From Asterionellopsis glacialis (lineage: Eukaryota; Bacillariophyta; Plagiogrammaphyceae; Rhaphoneidales; Asterionellopsidaceae), in contig WKLE02003247.1 in the NCBI GenBank assembly GCA_014885115.2, positions 1 through 17,557 on the forward strand: a DNA stretch of 17,557 bases, given 5' to 3'. Position 1 is the stretch's first letter; the number at the start of each line of letters is the position of its first letter. The translations under genes and the position numbers were made by a program. Below, piece by piece: positions 1 through 10,267 of the stretch. The notes under the pieces are model-generated. The model was given only the letters and a program-made list of their open reading frames with translations. It searched no databases and was not told the DNA's origin.

Positions 1-736
1 TCCTGGACTTTTTCCGAGCGTTTTTCCGCCAGCACCGCGGGATATTACCGTGTTTTGACCGGAAAAACGTAGGGATACTGTTGATTCAATTGTCACCATT
101 GATTGATTGGTTCGTTCTTCGTTCTGACAGAAACTTGGCTGGCGCGGGATGGCGTGCTTGCAAATACAGTCAATCTGGGCGTCTCCAAAAATTGATTACT
201 TTCCTTCGCCAACGTCCGTCGGCACTTTGTTTTATCCGTAGAAATATACTATGAATGTACGTAACCTAGCTAGTGGGGCTTCTTTTGAAAGTTCGAGAGC
301 CAACGACAATACATGCAACAACAGCGCAGCGATCATAGGAGAACGCCACAACACCCTTCTTTACTCTGGAGGAGTTTTAAAGTTTGTTGTACGTAGGATT
401 CCTACTAGACTGTACGGAGAGATTCGTGTTGGCTTGTTGCTACGTTGTAGTTTCGTATTGTAATCATCATCATCATTCATCATCGATTGAAGGTGTCTGA
501 CAACAAGACTAGACTAGACTAGATAACTTACGACGACGATAACGACAGGGTGTGCTTGTGTTGTGCTGTTGCTGAATCTTCTATCGTTCTAGCAACAACA
601 TCAAGGAGAGAAAGCATAAACACTTCCCTCGCCGTACAAGTCCTCTAGTTAATTAGTAGTCTAGTACAGGTACACAGCTTACAGTACAGTACGGACTGAC
701 TGTGGCTAGTTTATCATTGAAACTTGAAAAAGCAAA
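1..736. other. upstream region and 5' leader of the DUF1664 gene
   Basis: I see no protein-coding gene here. The stretch has normal CpG content, unlike the transposon block further right. It contains CAT-rich runs near 466-483 and a short tandem repeat at 507-521, and presumably carries the promoter and 5' leader of the gene starting at 737. The sequence just before that ATG is A-rich (gaaaaagcaaaATG), a favourable eukaryotic start context. A 70-codon ATG frame at 251-463 has no recognisable domain and is most simply leader or chance sequence. Confidence 0.5.
507..521. repeat. GACTA x3 short tandem repeat
   Basis: Three perfect copies of the pentamer GACTA lie in the leader of the following gene, then a degenerate GATAA. 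No function can be assigned. Confidence 0.6.
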
Positions 737-1882
737 ATGTCTGCTGGAGCTGCACGTGGTCCATTGTCGTCTGCATTGGCGCAATGGACTGTCATTGGTG
801 TGGGTGGATTAAATTTGGTTGGAAATGAGAGCTTTACCGACAATGTCCTCAAGGGAGCTCAATTGGTGATGGGATTGCCCTTGACGGGTTCCATCGGTGC
901 CAAACAGGCTCCTGTTGCTTCTGCACAGCAACCGATTGTCATTCATACAGGCGGTTCCAATTCATCGTCGTCAGAGGCCACGACGAATGCCAAGATTGTC
1001 GCATCGCTTGTACAAGTTTGTATTGGTGCCAGTATTTGTTGGGGTTCGTATTTGGTCATGAGTAACTTTTTACCCGATTCCGTCAAGGAAATGTTACCCG
1101 TGACACGTAAATTCTTTGACAAGGCTGTCACGTCCTTGGCCAACGGTATTTTGGAAGTCAAGGAACAATTGACAGATCAAATTAATACATTGTTGGGAAA
1201 ACAAAAGGAATTGTCCGACAAACAGGATGCAACTCATAATGAAGTCTTGAATGTAAAGGATGATTTGGGTGACATGAGACTTGATTTAGGTTCCATGCAT
1301 CATACGTTGGATCGATGTGAATCCTCACTCAGTGAGGCTGAACGGAAACAAACCTACACCGCACGTGGTGTACGATTATTGGTCAAGTGTGTCGGTGCCA
1401 TCTTGCCCCGTAATGCTGATTTAACTACCGAATTGGAAAGTTTTAGTAAACTTGGTGAAGAAATTCACAATGATAATGATGCAGAAAAAAAGAATGATGG
1501 TTCTTCTCAACAAATGATGAGTCAACAACTAATCCAATATCAGCAACAACAACAGCAAATGATGATGATGCAACAAATGCAATCACCTCCTCCTATTCCA
1601 CACCTACAACACCAAATGATGTCTCCTCAATATCGTCAACATTCCAATTCTCAACAGTTTACACCGATTGTCACTGCCACTGCTACTCCTGCCACAAGGT
1701 CTTCTACACCTTCGGAACGTAGTAGTACTGTGACAAGTCCTTCTCCGTCGACTACCATGAAGAAGGAAGTTTCCTTGGAAGGTCCTGAAAATGAAACACC
1801 CAAATCTGCTGGGTTGGAAGATGTCCGTGCCTTATTGACCATGGTACGTGGTGGGGAAGTCACGGTTCAAACTGTGCAGTAA
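737..1882 (+). CDS. DUF1664-family membrane-anchored coiled-coil protein with Q/M-rich tail
   Basis: This is a single-exon 381-residue protein. Residues about 87-107 are a hydrophobic segment (KIVASLVQVCIGASICWGSY), probably one membrane helix. It is followed by about 112-220, which has the layout of DUF1664 (PF07889) in plants and algae: a LPDSVKEMLPVTRKFFDKAV start, a long amphipathic coiled coil with regular K/E/D heptads (LTDQIN, KQKELSDKQD, NVKDDLGDMRLDL), and a closing TARGVRLLVKCVGAIL helix. Residues 256-300 are rich in Q and M from CAA/CAG/ATG runs, then come P/S/T-rich disordered residues and a short predicted helix (LEDVRALLTMVR). The family's function is unknown, and plant members are often predicted to be organellar. 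Residues 1-60 are low in acidic residues and could be a targeting region, but this is inference. It ends in TAA and is convergent with the apyrase gene, 269 bp away. CpG content is normal, which makes it the host reference for the window. Confidence 0.85.
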   Translation: MSAGAARGPLSSALAQWTVIGVGGLNLVGNESFTDNVLKGAQLVMGLPLTGSIGAKQAPVASAQQPIVIHTGGSNSSSSEATTNAKIVASLVQVCIGASICWGSYLVMSNFLPDSVKEMLPVTRKFFDKAVTSLANGILEVKEQLTDQINTLLGKQKELSDKQDATHNEVLNVKDDLGDMRLDLGSMHHTLDRCESSLSEAERKQTYTARGVRLLVKCVGAILPRNADLTTELESFSKLGEEIHNDNDAEKKNDGSSQQMMSQQLIQYQQQQQQMMMMQQMQSPPPIPHLQHQMMSPQYRQHSNSQQFTPIVTATATPATRSSTPSERSSTVTSPSPSTTMKKEVSLEGPENETPKSAGLEDVRALLTMVRGGEVTVQTVQ

Positions 1883-2151
1883 AAAAGAAGACAAGGAAAC
1901 GAGTATACACACAAGTTGAAAGAAACAAAAAAAGAGAGAAATACACACAAAGTAGATGCCAAAAAGTTTTTGATTTTATAGTATGATAATTGTCAATGTG
2001 TCAAATATAAGAATGATGGATGAAATGATGTAGATAGTGTAAGTTACGTAGGGTATATTGCTTAGGTGTAGGATTATAATTAATTTAGTATTCTAAACCA
2101 TCATCATTACAATTACATTTGAATCGTATCATTCAGTCGAGAACATTTTCA

Positions 2152-4718
2152 TTAGAGTATTTCTGTATGGTTGTTGTTGTTGTTACAATCACCAACACTT
2201 TGGTATCCCTGACGATAACAACGACGTTGGTTCCTTTGTCCCCACACAAAACCACCATAGACAGCTACAATCATGGCAATAAGGGCTGCCAAGAACATGG
2301 GGGCAGTTCCATCACCATGATGATGATTTACCAGGTGTTGTGGATCACTATAAATGCTACTGTCATAGTTGCTGTTGAAGCTGCTGGACAATAAATCCAT
2401 GCCCTCATTGCAATTAGTGTAACTTTTTTTTCCACTTTTTTTCCCACTTTTTTTTCCAAAGGATGAAACCCAATTATATGTTGTCTCTGTCAGGTTCGCA
2501 TCGCTGCTGTCGTCCTCATCCTGAGAGTCCTCGTTAGAATAACCTGACATGCTTTTTTGGGTAGTATTCATTCTCCATGGCAAGGTATTGATTTCATAAA
2601 TCATACTCCCCAAGGCCCATCCAACCTTTTGACCGTCAATCACATCGGAACACGTAATGAAATCTTCATCTTGGAATCCATATCCATGCCGTAATAATTG
2701 ATAGGCATAGACAGATCGAAAACAAAAATCGTTCAATTCATCTTTATCGATAATACCATTATTGTACTGTTGCAAGTCAGTTTCACTCATGGAACATACA
2801 GTTCGAGACTTTTCCTTAATGTCGTCCAATGTGACACGGGAGGGTAATTGTAAAAATTCCCATACATGATAATAATTTGAAAAGGCAAAAAATTCACCAA
2901 AATTTTTATCTTGACGAGGCAAGTCAGGTTGATAAATACCTGCAAAGCTACATGCACCTATATATATATCATGGAACAGAAAAAGTAGTGGACGAAATTT
3001 AGAATGGAACAAAAAACAGATAGTCATGAGACCACTCAACCTACGGCAGTATTGAAACTGATACAAAACTCTTTCGTAACTTCTGAAAACACTCTATCTT
3101 CTCTCTAGAGAGAGAGTCGAGTGCCAGACAAACCCCACCCCTTACCTCGATGAGAAAATTTGCACCACGAGTTTTGTTCCTTGTGCAATAGGTCGTATGT
3201 GATTTCCATACACTTGGAAAAGTCACCACCCTCCAAATTATTTTTGAGTAAAACTTCATAAAAGCCATCAGCTTCGGGTGTAGCATCCACATCATAATTC
3301 CATGTTTCGAGTCCACGAATATCTAAATGAATGGCTGTGCGGACGGATTTGGTGGCTCCTCCTGGCAAACATGGATTGTACACACCATCAATCAACCGTT
3401 GACTGGGGGTTTTACCTGCACCTAATCGTGCCTCGAATCGATGAGTAGCCTCCACAATGCCATAGTATAAAAATGAATGTGCATATATATTCCAATGTTT
3501 TCCTTGACCAATTTGAAGTTTGAACAAATTTGACTGGGTTGATTTCGACGTGATCAAAAAGAAGAGGGAAAGAAGAGGGGGGAGGGGGGTGAATCGACGT
3601 GAGATAACATCATGACGAAAGCGAAGTATGTTTTACAAATTAAATTGCACTCGATTCATGAATTGCTTTCAAGATGCAAAAAACAAAACAGTTATCCATG
3701 TACTGACAAAGAATCCCTTCTGTTTCGCGATAGTGAGTAAGTACAATCCTTGCTGATAGACAATACAACTACTCACCATAATATCACCATTTTGTTCAAA
3801 AAAACTAATTTGTGTGCTAGCACCGCCCATGTCCAGAGCACCATATGTTAGTTTGGGATTAACAACTGTACCAGTACCCTCAGAATCAGTTAGGAGTGTT
3901 CCCATTAGATAGTTTATACCCGTCCATCCAAATATAGCTTCTTCTTCTCCACTTATAACACGTGCTTGTTCTATTTCAAATTTGAATGGACAATATGTCT
4001 TATTTTGAAAGAGGGTACGGACTGCCTTCAAAACACGAGTGCGCTCCTCAAATTCAAGGACACGCATCCCCGCTGTGGCCTTTAAATAGATGGGGTACTT
4101 CATAAATTCACCTTCCTTACTTTTCAAAACATCCTTGGCAAAGTCAATCAAGGGTTGTAAGTATTCTGCAACGCCTTGAACTAGTTTTTCATCTGGCAAG
4201 ACACTTAAGGATGCCAATCCTGGTTTCAATCGATCCGTCCAACGAGAATCCGATGTGGGGTAACTTAATTTTCGACCAGACACAACATCTTCAACATCTT
4301 GCTTGTCCTGTAAAACACGTGCATCAAACTGAAACACATGCATCCGACTACCCCGGCTACCTGCATCAATCTAGAGAAGGAGTAGACGCATTATGTATGG
4401 TGGACAGTCGTAAGCTTTTTGTTAACAAAAAACATAGGCAAAAGGCAAAATCGAAAACTTGAAAGAAGATCCATTGCATAAAGACAAATCTCTTGTGTGC
4501 AGTATTTTTCACGAGATAATGATTCATAATTTGGAAAATTTGCAACACCAACATACCATCATTCCATGATCTGCTTCACTTAAGATCTTTTTGTGATGTT
4601 TTTTATGCTTCTTCAATTCTCGTTTTGGATAATCGTTCGTTTCCAGTTGTGCCAAGTTTTCCAGTCTTTCCAGATGCGACTTCCATGACTTTTGGTCTTC
4701 TGCGGGATGTTTCTTCAT
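2152..4718 (-). CDS. GDA1/CD39-family apyrase (nucleoside di/triphosphatase), four exons
   Basis: Enzymes of this family hydrolyse NTPs and/or NDPs to NMP, usually in the secretory lumen or outside the cell. Exons I assign are 4718-4557, 4370-3777, 3533-3146 and 2957-2152. The introns (GTATGT, GTGAGT, GTAAGG; all AG) are 186, 243 and 188 bp, and the joined frame is 649 residues. All five apyrase conserved regions are present in order: IDAGSRGSR 55-63, KATAGMR 151-157, SGEEEAIFGW 194-203 (catalytic Glu), GALDMGGASTQ 231-241 and DGQKVGWALG 489-498. A block at about 253-275 (LFKLQIG..KHWNIYAHSF) and several Cys are also typical. A lysine repeat lies at 550-560, a single membrane helix at about 600-621, and then a basic N-rich tail. 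Odd points: ACR1 has Arg where S/T is usual, and no signal peptide or N-terminal anchor is visible. The start is therefore uncertain; the frame is open to an ATG at 4856, and a 5' exon could lie upstream near 4980, where a GTAAGC donor is seen. ATG 4718 is chosen for its ACCATG context. Confidence 0.88.
2422..2457 (-). repeat. 3 x 12-nt coding repeat (GKKS x3) in the apyrase
   Basis: Three tandem 12-nt units of the form GGAAAAAAAAGT encode GKKS three times, between the catalytic domain and the membrane helix. The A-rich units invite slippage, so copy number may vary among strains. Confidence 0.8.
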
Positions 4719-5135
4719 GGTTGAATGAGTCGGTTGTATGAAATTGTGGACTGTTCTTGATGTGTTGAAGTGTTCTTCCGAACGCGAGTCCGAAATACGT
4801 ACAGTCCTGTAGCTGGCTGTGTATCTGAAAAATGCGATCTTTCCAAGACACCACAATCATTCACACTCCCTAGCAATCGATCGTTACAACCTTTTACAGA
4901 GCACCACAGAGAGTGTAATCAGCATGCCCCATCTTACCACTATTGGTGGACAACACAGTGACTTGTTTCCTTGTGCTTACCAGGTTGGGCCATTTTTGAA
5001 CAGGATTGCAGTTCTGGACCCACAGCCATTTGTAGCATGTGAATGAATTTTCAAGGATGCATCTTTTCAAAAAAAAAATCAACTTTGTACATTGTAATCT
5101 AATAGTAGTACATAATATCAGATTTTTTTTGTATT

Positions 5136-5456
5136 ATGCTGGACAATATGAAATCCAAAGTGAGGAGAGAATACGAAAGGCAACATAATTTGCCAGCAAA
5201 AATCCAATGAAGATATTTTATGAGATTGGTGCATGACAGAGTGAATGATTCAATTCAAATGTTACAAGCATGGTATGCAAACTTACAAGCAGCACTTACA
5301 GCAATGGAGGAAAGACTATTTCCAGCGACTGGAATTTGATAAAGATTCTAGGAGGCTGTCCATGTTTGTTTATATGAAAAGAGACCAGTAACAAACCAGC
5401 GTGCACCAGTTTACCCAGCAGGCATGACTTGGATGTCACCAGGCCAATTATTTTAG
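5136..5456 (+). pseudogene. possible decayed ORF of unknown type
   Basis: An ATG at 5136 opens a frame that reads 24 codons (MLDNMKSKVRREYERQHNLP..), meets TGA at 5208-5210, and continues for 42 more amphipathic codons (RYFMRLVHDRVNDSIQMLQA..) to TGA at 5337. A second open stretch, 5352-5456 (EKRPVTNQRAPVYPAGMTWM), follows in another reading frame. The composition looks protein-like, and the first stop follows CAA and could be a decayed CGA, as in the neighbouring transposon. No family is recognised. It may be part of an older mobile element, or chance. Confidence 0.22.
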
Positions 5457-6153
5457 TAGCGTTAGGTAGTTCAATAACGGTTTAGAGTTTATTTAAACAC
5501 ATATCAGATTTTGTCTTCCACAATCCAATTTTGTACCAAATAATTAAAAGGTGCCCAAACCTTTTTTGAGGAGCATGCCCAGCCAATTTTTGTACAATAG
5601 GAAAGATTCCCTCTTGTTGATAGAGAATGATTTGTATATACCCTTTATATACTAAATTAATTAGTGTATATTTATTGTGCTGGTGAATGTAATTTGATTT
5701 AAATCTGCTCTAGTACACCAGGGCTTCTCCGGGCCAAATTTCTCAAAGTGTCCCATTTAATTCTGAAACAGCATAAAACTAGTGAATGATCCATCCAGGC
5801 ACACAAGTAGTTCCAGCCTCAGGTGAGACAGTAGAACAATGACCAAAAAGTAATGTTGGTTATCATTGGTTGTTTTGTATTGTTCTTCATTATGTTGATT
5901 GTAGCAGGATGTAAAAGACATATTGTTTTTCATCATAATCAATTTGCCATAAATAAATAAATAAAACTAATATTCAATCAGTGTACAAGGGTGAAGTGTG
6001 TACCACTAAGCAGTATGTTTGTGGACATGTTCCAGGCCAGAGTGGGCCACATTAGTACTGGGCTGTGACATTTTTTAATATTCTTTAATCAAATGAGTTG
6101 CATCATGTATAGATTCCATGCTGTTTGTCTCTGTTCCTGTTTGACAGGAGGTA

Positions 6154-6182
6154 CCAGGATTAGGTGGGCCACTTTGTGACAT
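6154..6182 (+). repeat. 29-bp dispersed repeat, copy 1
   Basis: CCAGGATTAGGTGGGCCACT and the following bases to TGACAT match 11605-11633 at 26 of 29 positions. A diverged inverted relative lies at 12165-12213. It is probably the end of a repeated mobile element. Confidence 0.6.
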
Positions 6183-6370
6183 TTGACCAGTAGAAAGTAG
6201 AAGCTCTTTCGAGAGGATTTTTTTTAAAAATAACATGCAACAATCATGTGTAAAAGCAATTTTAAACAGAATTATTCATTTTTACTATTTTGAAAAAAAA
6301 AACATCAGGCATGCTAAAAAATTGGTCTCACTGGCTTGAATGTTAGAATAAAAAACTCATTTTTGTCAAA

Positions 6371-6408
6371 GGCTGATCCTTATTGCATGACAAAAACAAA
6401 AACAAAAC
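6371..6408 (+). repeat. left terminal inverted repeat of the Harbinger element
   Basis: The 38-bp repeat pairs with 10321-10358. Over the first 37 bases only positions 14 and 17 differ: left TGCA against right CGCG, both CpG-transition changes. It continues as CAAAAA tracts. Confidence 0.9.
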
Positions 6409-6470
6409 TGAATGTGTTTTGATGGACTGGCAGACCAAATTAGGTTTTGCACTCCAGCCAAAATTTTTGT

Positions 6471-6508
6471 CCTTATCGCGAAACAAAAACCAAAACAAAA
6501 ACAAAACG
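6471..6508 (+). repeat. subterminal copy of the repeat core, left side
   Basis: CCTTATCGCGAAACAAAAAC followed by more CAAAA tracts repeats the inner part of the terminal repeat in direct orientation, 93 bp further in. A repeated core like this is a likely transposase or accessory-protein binding site; this is inferred from other Harbinger elements. Confidence 0.7.
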
Positions 6509-6718
6509 TGATTCACCAGAAAACAATTATCCAATCAGATCACAAAAAACACTTGTCAGAAATTAAGTGTGTCACCAGCCTTTCCACGCATATCTGTTCT
6601 TTGCCAAGAACCACCCATTACTAACTAGGTCCTAGCATTGAGTAACTATATAATATTGCACCAGTCCCTTGTATTGCAGTTCATACTTGTTGTTACAAAT
6701 AGGATAGTAACAAGAATC

Positions 6719-8127
6719 ATGTCAGGTAACTATAAGATTCCCTCATATTTACAGAAAGAGTTCCAAAGATATTGTGCAATTCTTGCATACTATGATGTAA
6801 TTTGCTGTGATTGTGATACTGTAGATGGTAGAAAGGTCTCTGAGGATTTGGATAAAAAATCTCAGATGTCCCCAATGTACAAAATGGTACATGGAAAACT
6901 AGATGATAATGACAATCTAGGATTTGCTGAGCAGCTGGCCAGTGGTACTGGTTGTATGTTTCAGACGTTTTATGACAAAATTGATTTTCTGCCCAAAACC
7001 CTTGACAACAACAATCCTTCTTCTACCACCATAGCTGAGAACAAATCCTTAAAGGATGTACTATCTTCTAACCCCTCTAAGAACTTTTATGCCCAAAAAG
7101 ACATTACAAAAAGAATGATTCAGAGCAGTACCAAGAAGAAGCAGAGTGCACTAATATCTGCTAGGACTATTTACAACCAAGCTGTCATAACTAGAAAGAA
7201 TGGAGTAAAGGCATTAGGTTATGCAAAGGAATTGTTTGATGAGAAAACAGGACATTATGCCTCTGGCAAAAACTTTGATGACTTTTTGGAATGTATTCTT
7301 CACAATATGTGGAAGGATAAGCATGACAACAAAAGTATTGATGTTGATTCAGCTGATGATGGTGAGGAAGGCCTTTTACCCAAGGACTGTGATGCTGGTC
7401 TCAATGAAAATAACAGTGATGATTCCCTGCCTCTCAGGCCAGCAGATGGGATCTTTGAAGGTTTCATGGTGTTGGTGATGTGGGGGCCTTGTAATCCAGT
7501 AGGATGTGAAAATGGTTACAAACTAATGGTTTATTCACACAAAGAAGCTAATTTGGACAAGAAACCAAAAGGAAGACAGAGGACACTCCATAATGAAGCA
7601 ATGCAAAAAGATACAACTAATCATGAGAATGATTTTGCATGAAAGACATCATTAGGAGGTAGAGGGATGAACATTAAAGAGCAGAATGCTGTTGCGCAGA
7701 TTGCTTTAGCTGCTGTTTGTAGAGAAGATGAAAAAAAAAAGTGTCCATTACTAATATGTTTCTTGCAATGGACAGTATTTGGAAGTACATAAAATTTGAT
7801 ATGGAATTTTTGAAAATGGGGGAACATGGCAGTGATGAGTACAAAAAATTACTAATTGAAATTAAAAATAAATGACAACTGCTTAGCAGAATGAACACAG
7901 ATTTGAATGAGTTACAGAGTGGTCGTGATAAAAGAAGCAATAATGAAGTTATTGTTCAAGACTTTTTGGATTCAATCAAAAAAGTAAAAACTCATGATGC
8001 TGTTTCTCCTGCACCAACTAATATGGTGGTTGAAACCCATAACCAAACTACTTTGATAGTATCTAGAGGAGATATCTCCACTGAACTCACGAAGGACAAT
8101 TCTACCAATAATTCTACATCTCTCTAA
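6719..8127 (+). pseudogene. Harbinger accessory protein gene, broken by two TGA stops and a frameshift
   Basis: In this superfamily the second gene helps the transposase bind DNA and enter the nucleus. Reading from ATG 6719 (MSGNYKIPSYLQKEFQRYC) the frame is open to TGA at 7640-7642. It resumes in frame (KTSLGGRGMNIKEQNAVAQI), shifts at the A10 run 7731-7740 (one A short), then runs through another TGA at 7873-7875 to TAA about 8127. The whole reading would be roughly 470 codons. Visible segments are a basic helical stretch (STKKKQSALISARTIYNQAV), an acidic middle (DSADDGEEG), a W/G-rich block (MVLVMWGPCNPVGCENGYK), a basic motif (KKPKGRQRTLHNEAM), and a C-terminal amphipathic helix region. 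I do not see the W-spaced Myb/SANT domain typical of plant and animal Harbinger partners. An upstream in-frame ATG at 6638 is possible but less likely. The role is assigned from position only. Confidence 0.7.
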
Positions 8128-8157
8128 AATTCAATACTGCAAATAAAAAATTATTAA

Positions 8158-9778
8158 TTATGATTGTGAACGTGTACAATGACCTGACCAAACAATTGAA
8201 TTTCTTTTCCACTTAATATCAAAATGTTTGATGAGCTTTCTATGGAAATATTCTTGTGGTAGATTCCAAACTTTTTGAACACCTGAATGGTCATCATCAT
8301 CATCAAGAATACTATTATGTGGTTCATCTTCTTCTCTATCATTATCATTCAAAACTTGCCTATCATTTCCAATGCCCATGGCTGAGGAATCATAACTATG
8401 TAATTGTGATGGAGATGCTAGTCGTTGTAAAGCAAAAGAAGTGGCTTGATCAGTCAGATTGTGATCACCCATTTCACCTAACCAATCACTCTGAGTATGA
8501 CCATTTTCCCATTGTTTATCAAGACCATCCACCTCTAAAAGCCAATTATGAAGAGCACAGCATGTGCTCCAGATATTATCAACAGCCTCTGTACCATGTA
8601 GTCAAATGCCTGCTTTTAAAACTCTCCACCTTCCTTTCAAAATTCCAAATGTGCATTCTACATCTTTCCTCATGGATTCAACCCATTCAGACCATCTGAT
8701 TTCTTGTCGCTTAAAGGTTACTTTCATTGGAGGCATAGTTACCAACCTACATCTATAACCATTGTCAGAAATTACCCATGCACCACTATATTTCCTCTCC
8801 ACTACATTTCCTTCACTGTCTTCATCCAAAAGTACAAATTCTACATCAGATAGAAATTTCCCTTCATGAAGTCCATGTATGAAACTATTGTATAATACAA
8901 ATGTTTTGTCATTCCATCTAGCTGGGTCTCCCCTTGTAGTTGAAAGTATTCTTCTCCAATGATTTGAACAAATATTAAATGTTATTGCAGTTGATGTCAT
9001 TTTGTACCCCTTATGATGGACAGCAAATTCACATGGTATTTTTTCAGAATGTACGTGAACTGCATCAGTTGAGCCAACAGCACCTGAAAGTCCAGCCAAA
9101 AAGAATTCATGCATGTGACTTGCTGTGACTTCATCATTCATTGTTGGAGTCACTACATATTCATCAAATAACACAGTTGCTCCAAATTTAATAAACTTGT
9201 GAAAGAAACAACAATGTGTTTCTTCACCTATTCCAGTAGCTTCTTCTAGATCATCGAAAGTCCACCCACATCTGAGATACCTAGGACCAGTAACTCTATA
9301 GGCAAATCTTTCTTATGTATAGAATTGGGTTGTAAATAGTGCTCAAATAAATAATGACATTTCTCTTTCTCAGTAAGTTCCAGATAACAACTGTATGGCA
9401 TATGAAATCTCCTTCTTTATTGCTAGCACGTTTGGCACTGTGCTCACTTGGATCAGAGGAGACGTACATTAAATACCATGGTGTTTTTTGAGGGGGCAAT
9501 GGAACTGTATTACCTTGTTCATCAATGTATTCCAGTATAGAACATTTTTCTTTTCTTTTCTTCTGTGGCTGTACTCAATTATCAATCTCAGTACCACTTG
9601 TATTATTGTCTTTGTAAAAAAAGTAGTCATCATTCAATGATAATAAATCATCCATGAACTGCTTCCTTTTCTTTCTTCTATATTGTATGAATTTTGTAAC
9701 TTCAAGTACTCCATCTACAAAACAGTCATGTAGAGTGTTGGCATGAAGTGTGGTATTGGTACAGTGTTGATGTAGCAT
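8158..9778 (-). pseudogene. Harbinger DDE transposase gene, broken by two TGA stops and two frameshifts
   Basis: Read on the minus strand from ATG 9778 to TAA 8158. The N-terminal part meets TGA at 9577-9575, shifts at about 9418-9412 (an A run one base short) into RRRFHMPYSCYLELTEKEK, and shifts again near 9285-9276 into YLRCGWTFDDLEEATGIGEE. It then runs open through the catalytic core to TGA 8604-8602 and continues in frame as LHGTEAVDNIWSTCCALHNW to the natural stop. The RRRF..MPY and GWTFDDLEEAT blocks are hallmarks of this nuclease family (DDE_Tnp_4 / Plant_tran). The triad survives: D in GSTDAVHV (codon 9066-9064), D in ISDNGY (8766-8764) and E in KDVECTFGILKGRW (8658-8656), with 100 and 36 codons between their positions. 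The acidic C-terminal tail has a D run. The frame is also open upstream of 9778 for about 35 codons without an ATG, so the true start is uncertain. Confidence 0.88.
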
Positions 9779-9835
9779 TATTTCCGTTTCTTTGTCCAGA
9801 TTAAGAAGGATTATCTCAAAACTTGATACTCTAGT

Positions 9836-10105
9836 ACTTGGTACCGCAATCGTGATTTCTGAGATTGTTTTCTGAAGCTGTTTCTATAGTTTGGGTATTG
9901 TGTCGCTTCAAATTTGAGACAAGAATGATATCGTTCTTCAAAAAGTATTTGAAAAGAAGAAATGAAGACAAGCACTTGGTACTGCAATCTTGATTTCTGA
10001 GATTGTTTTCTGGTGCTGTTTCTATGGTATCGTGTTTCTTTGAATTCAAGACAAGAACAATATCGTTCTTCAAAAAGTATTCAAAAAGAAGAAATGAAGA
10101 CGAGC
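9836..10105. repeat. tandem duplication, two units of 138 and 132 bp
   Basis: Unit 1 (9836-9973) and unit 2 (9974-10105) both start ACTTGGTAC.GCAATC and end AAGAAGAAATGAAGAC.AGC, with small indels and substitutions between. They lie just upstream of the transposase start, between it and the right terminal repeat, so probably in its promoter or leader. Each unit has an imperfect palindrome around GATATCGTTCTT. One difference is a CpG to TpG change (TACCGC against TACTGC). Confidence 0.85.
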
Positions 10106-10267
10106 CGTGCCAAAAATGAAGATTTCATAGTGTGTGTGTGTGGTTGTGTCTGTATGGTCAGTTTTGTCACGACCTTGCCCAAGTACAAAACTGAGCTTTG
10201 GTTTTGTCATTTTACAGGGTTCAGTTTTGTATTACAAAATTGAAATTGGGCCAATAACCAATTAATT

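Larger units (their letters stand above)
4719..6370. other. apyrase upstream region passing into CpG-poor transposon-derived DNA
   Basis: The first 150-200 bp hold the apyrase promoter or 5' leader and still contain CpG. From about 4.9 kb the DNA becomes AT-rich and CpG-poor and continues so to the Harbinger end at 6371. I see no intact gene. It contains a possible broken ORF (5136-5456), a 29-bp repeat also found at 11605 (6154-6182), and a weaker relative of it near 6032-6050. The short ATG frames here have no recognisable domains. Confidence 0.5.

Noticed and set aside
251..463. 70-codon ATG frame upstream of the DUF1664 gene
   Set aside because: No domain, mixed composition, and located in the probable promoter or leader. 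Kept only as part of that region.
4524..5082. Several 60-110 codon frames on both strands around the apyrase 5' end
   Set aside because: Mostly shadows of exon 1 and its leader. A GTAAGC donor near 4980 with an acceptor at about 4828 does not join in the apyrase frame, so at best it is a leader intron.
9276..9418. Introns instead of frameshifts in the transposase
   Set aside because: Protein similarity continues on both sides with at most a few residues lost, and at 9412-9418 a single missing A restores the frame. No room for an intron.
7640..9577. TGA being read as an amino acid (variant genetic code or recoding), since all internal stops in the element are TGA
   Set aside because: Both element genes also carry frameshifts, the three host genes have no internal TGA, and CpG decay of CGA explains the pattern more simply.
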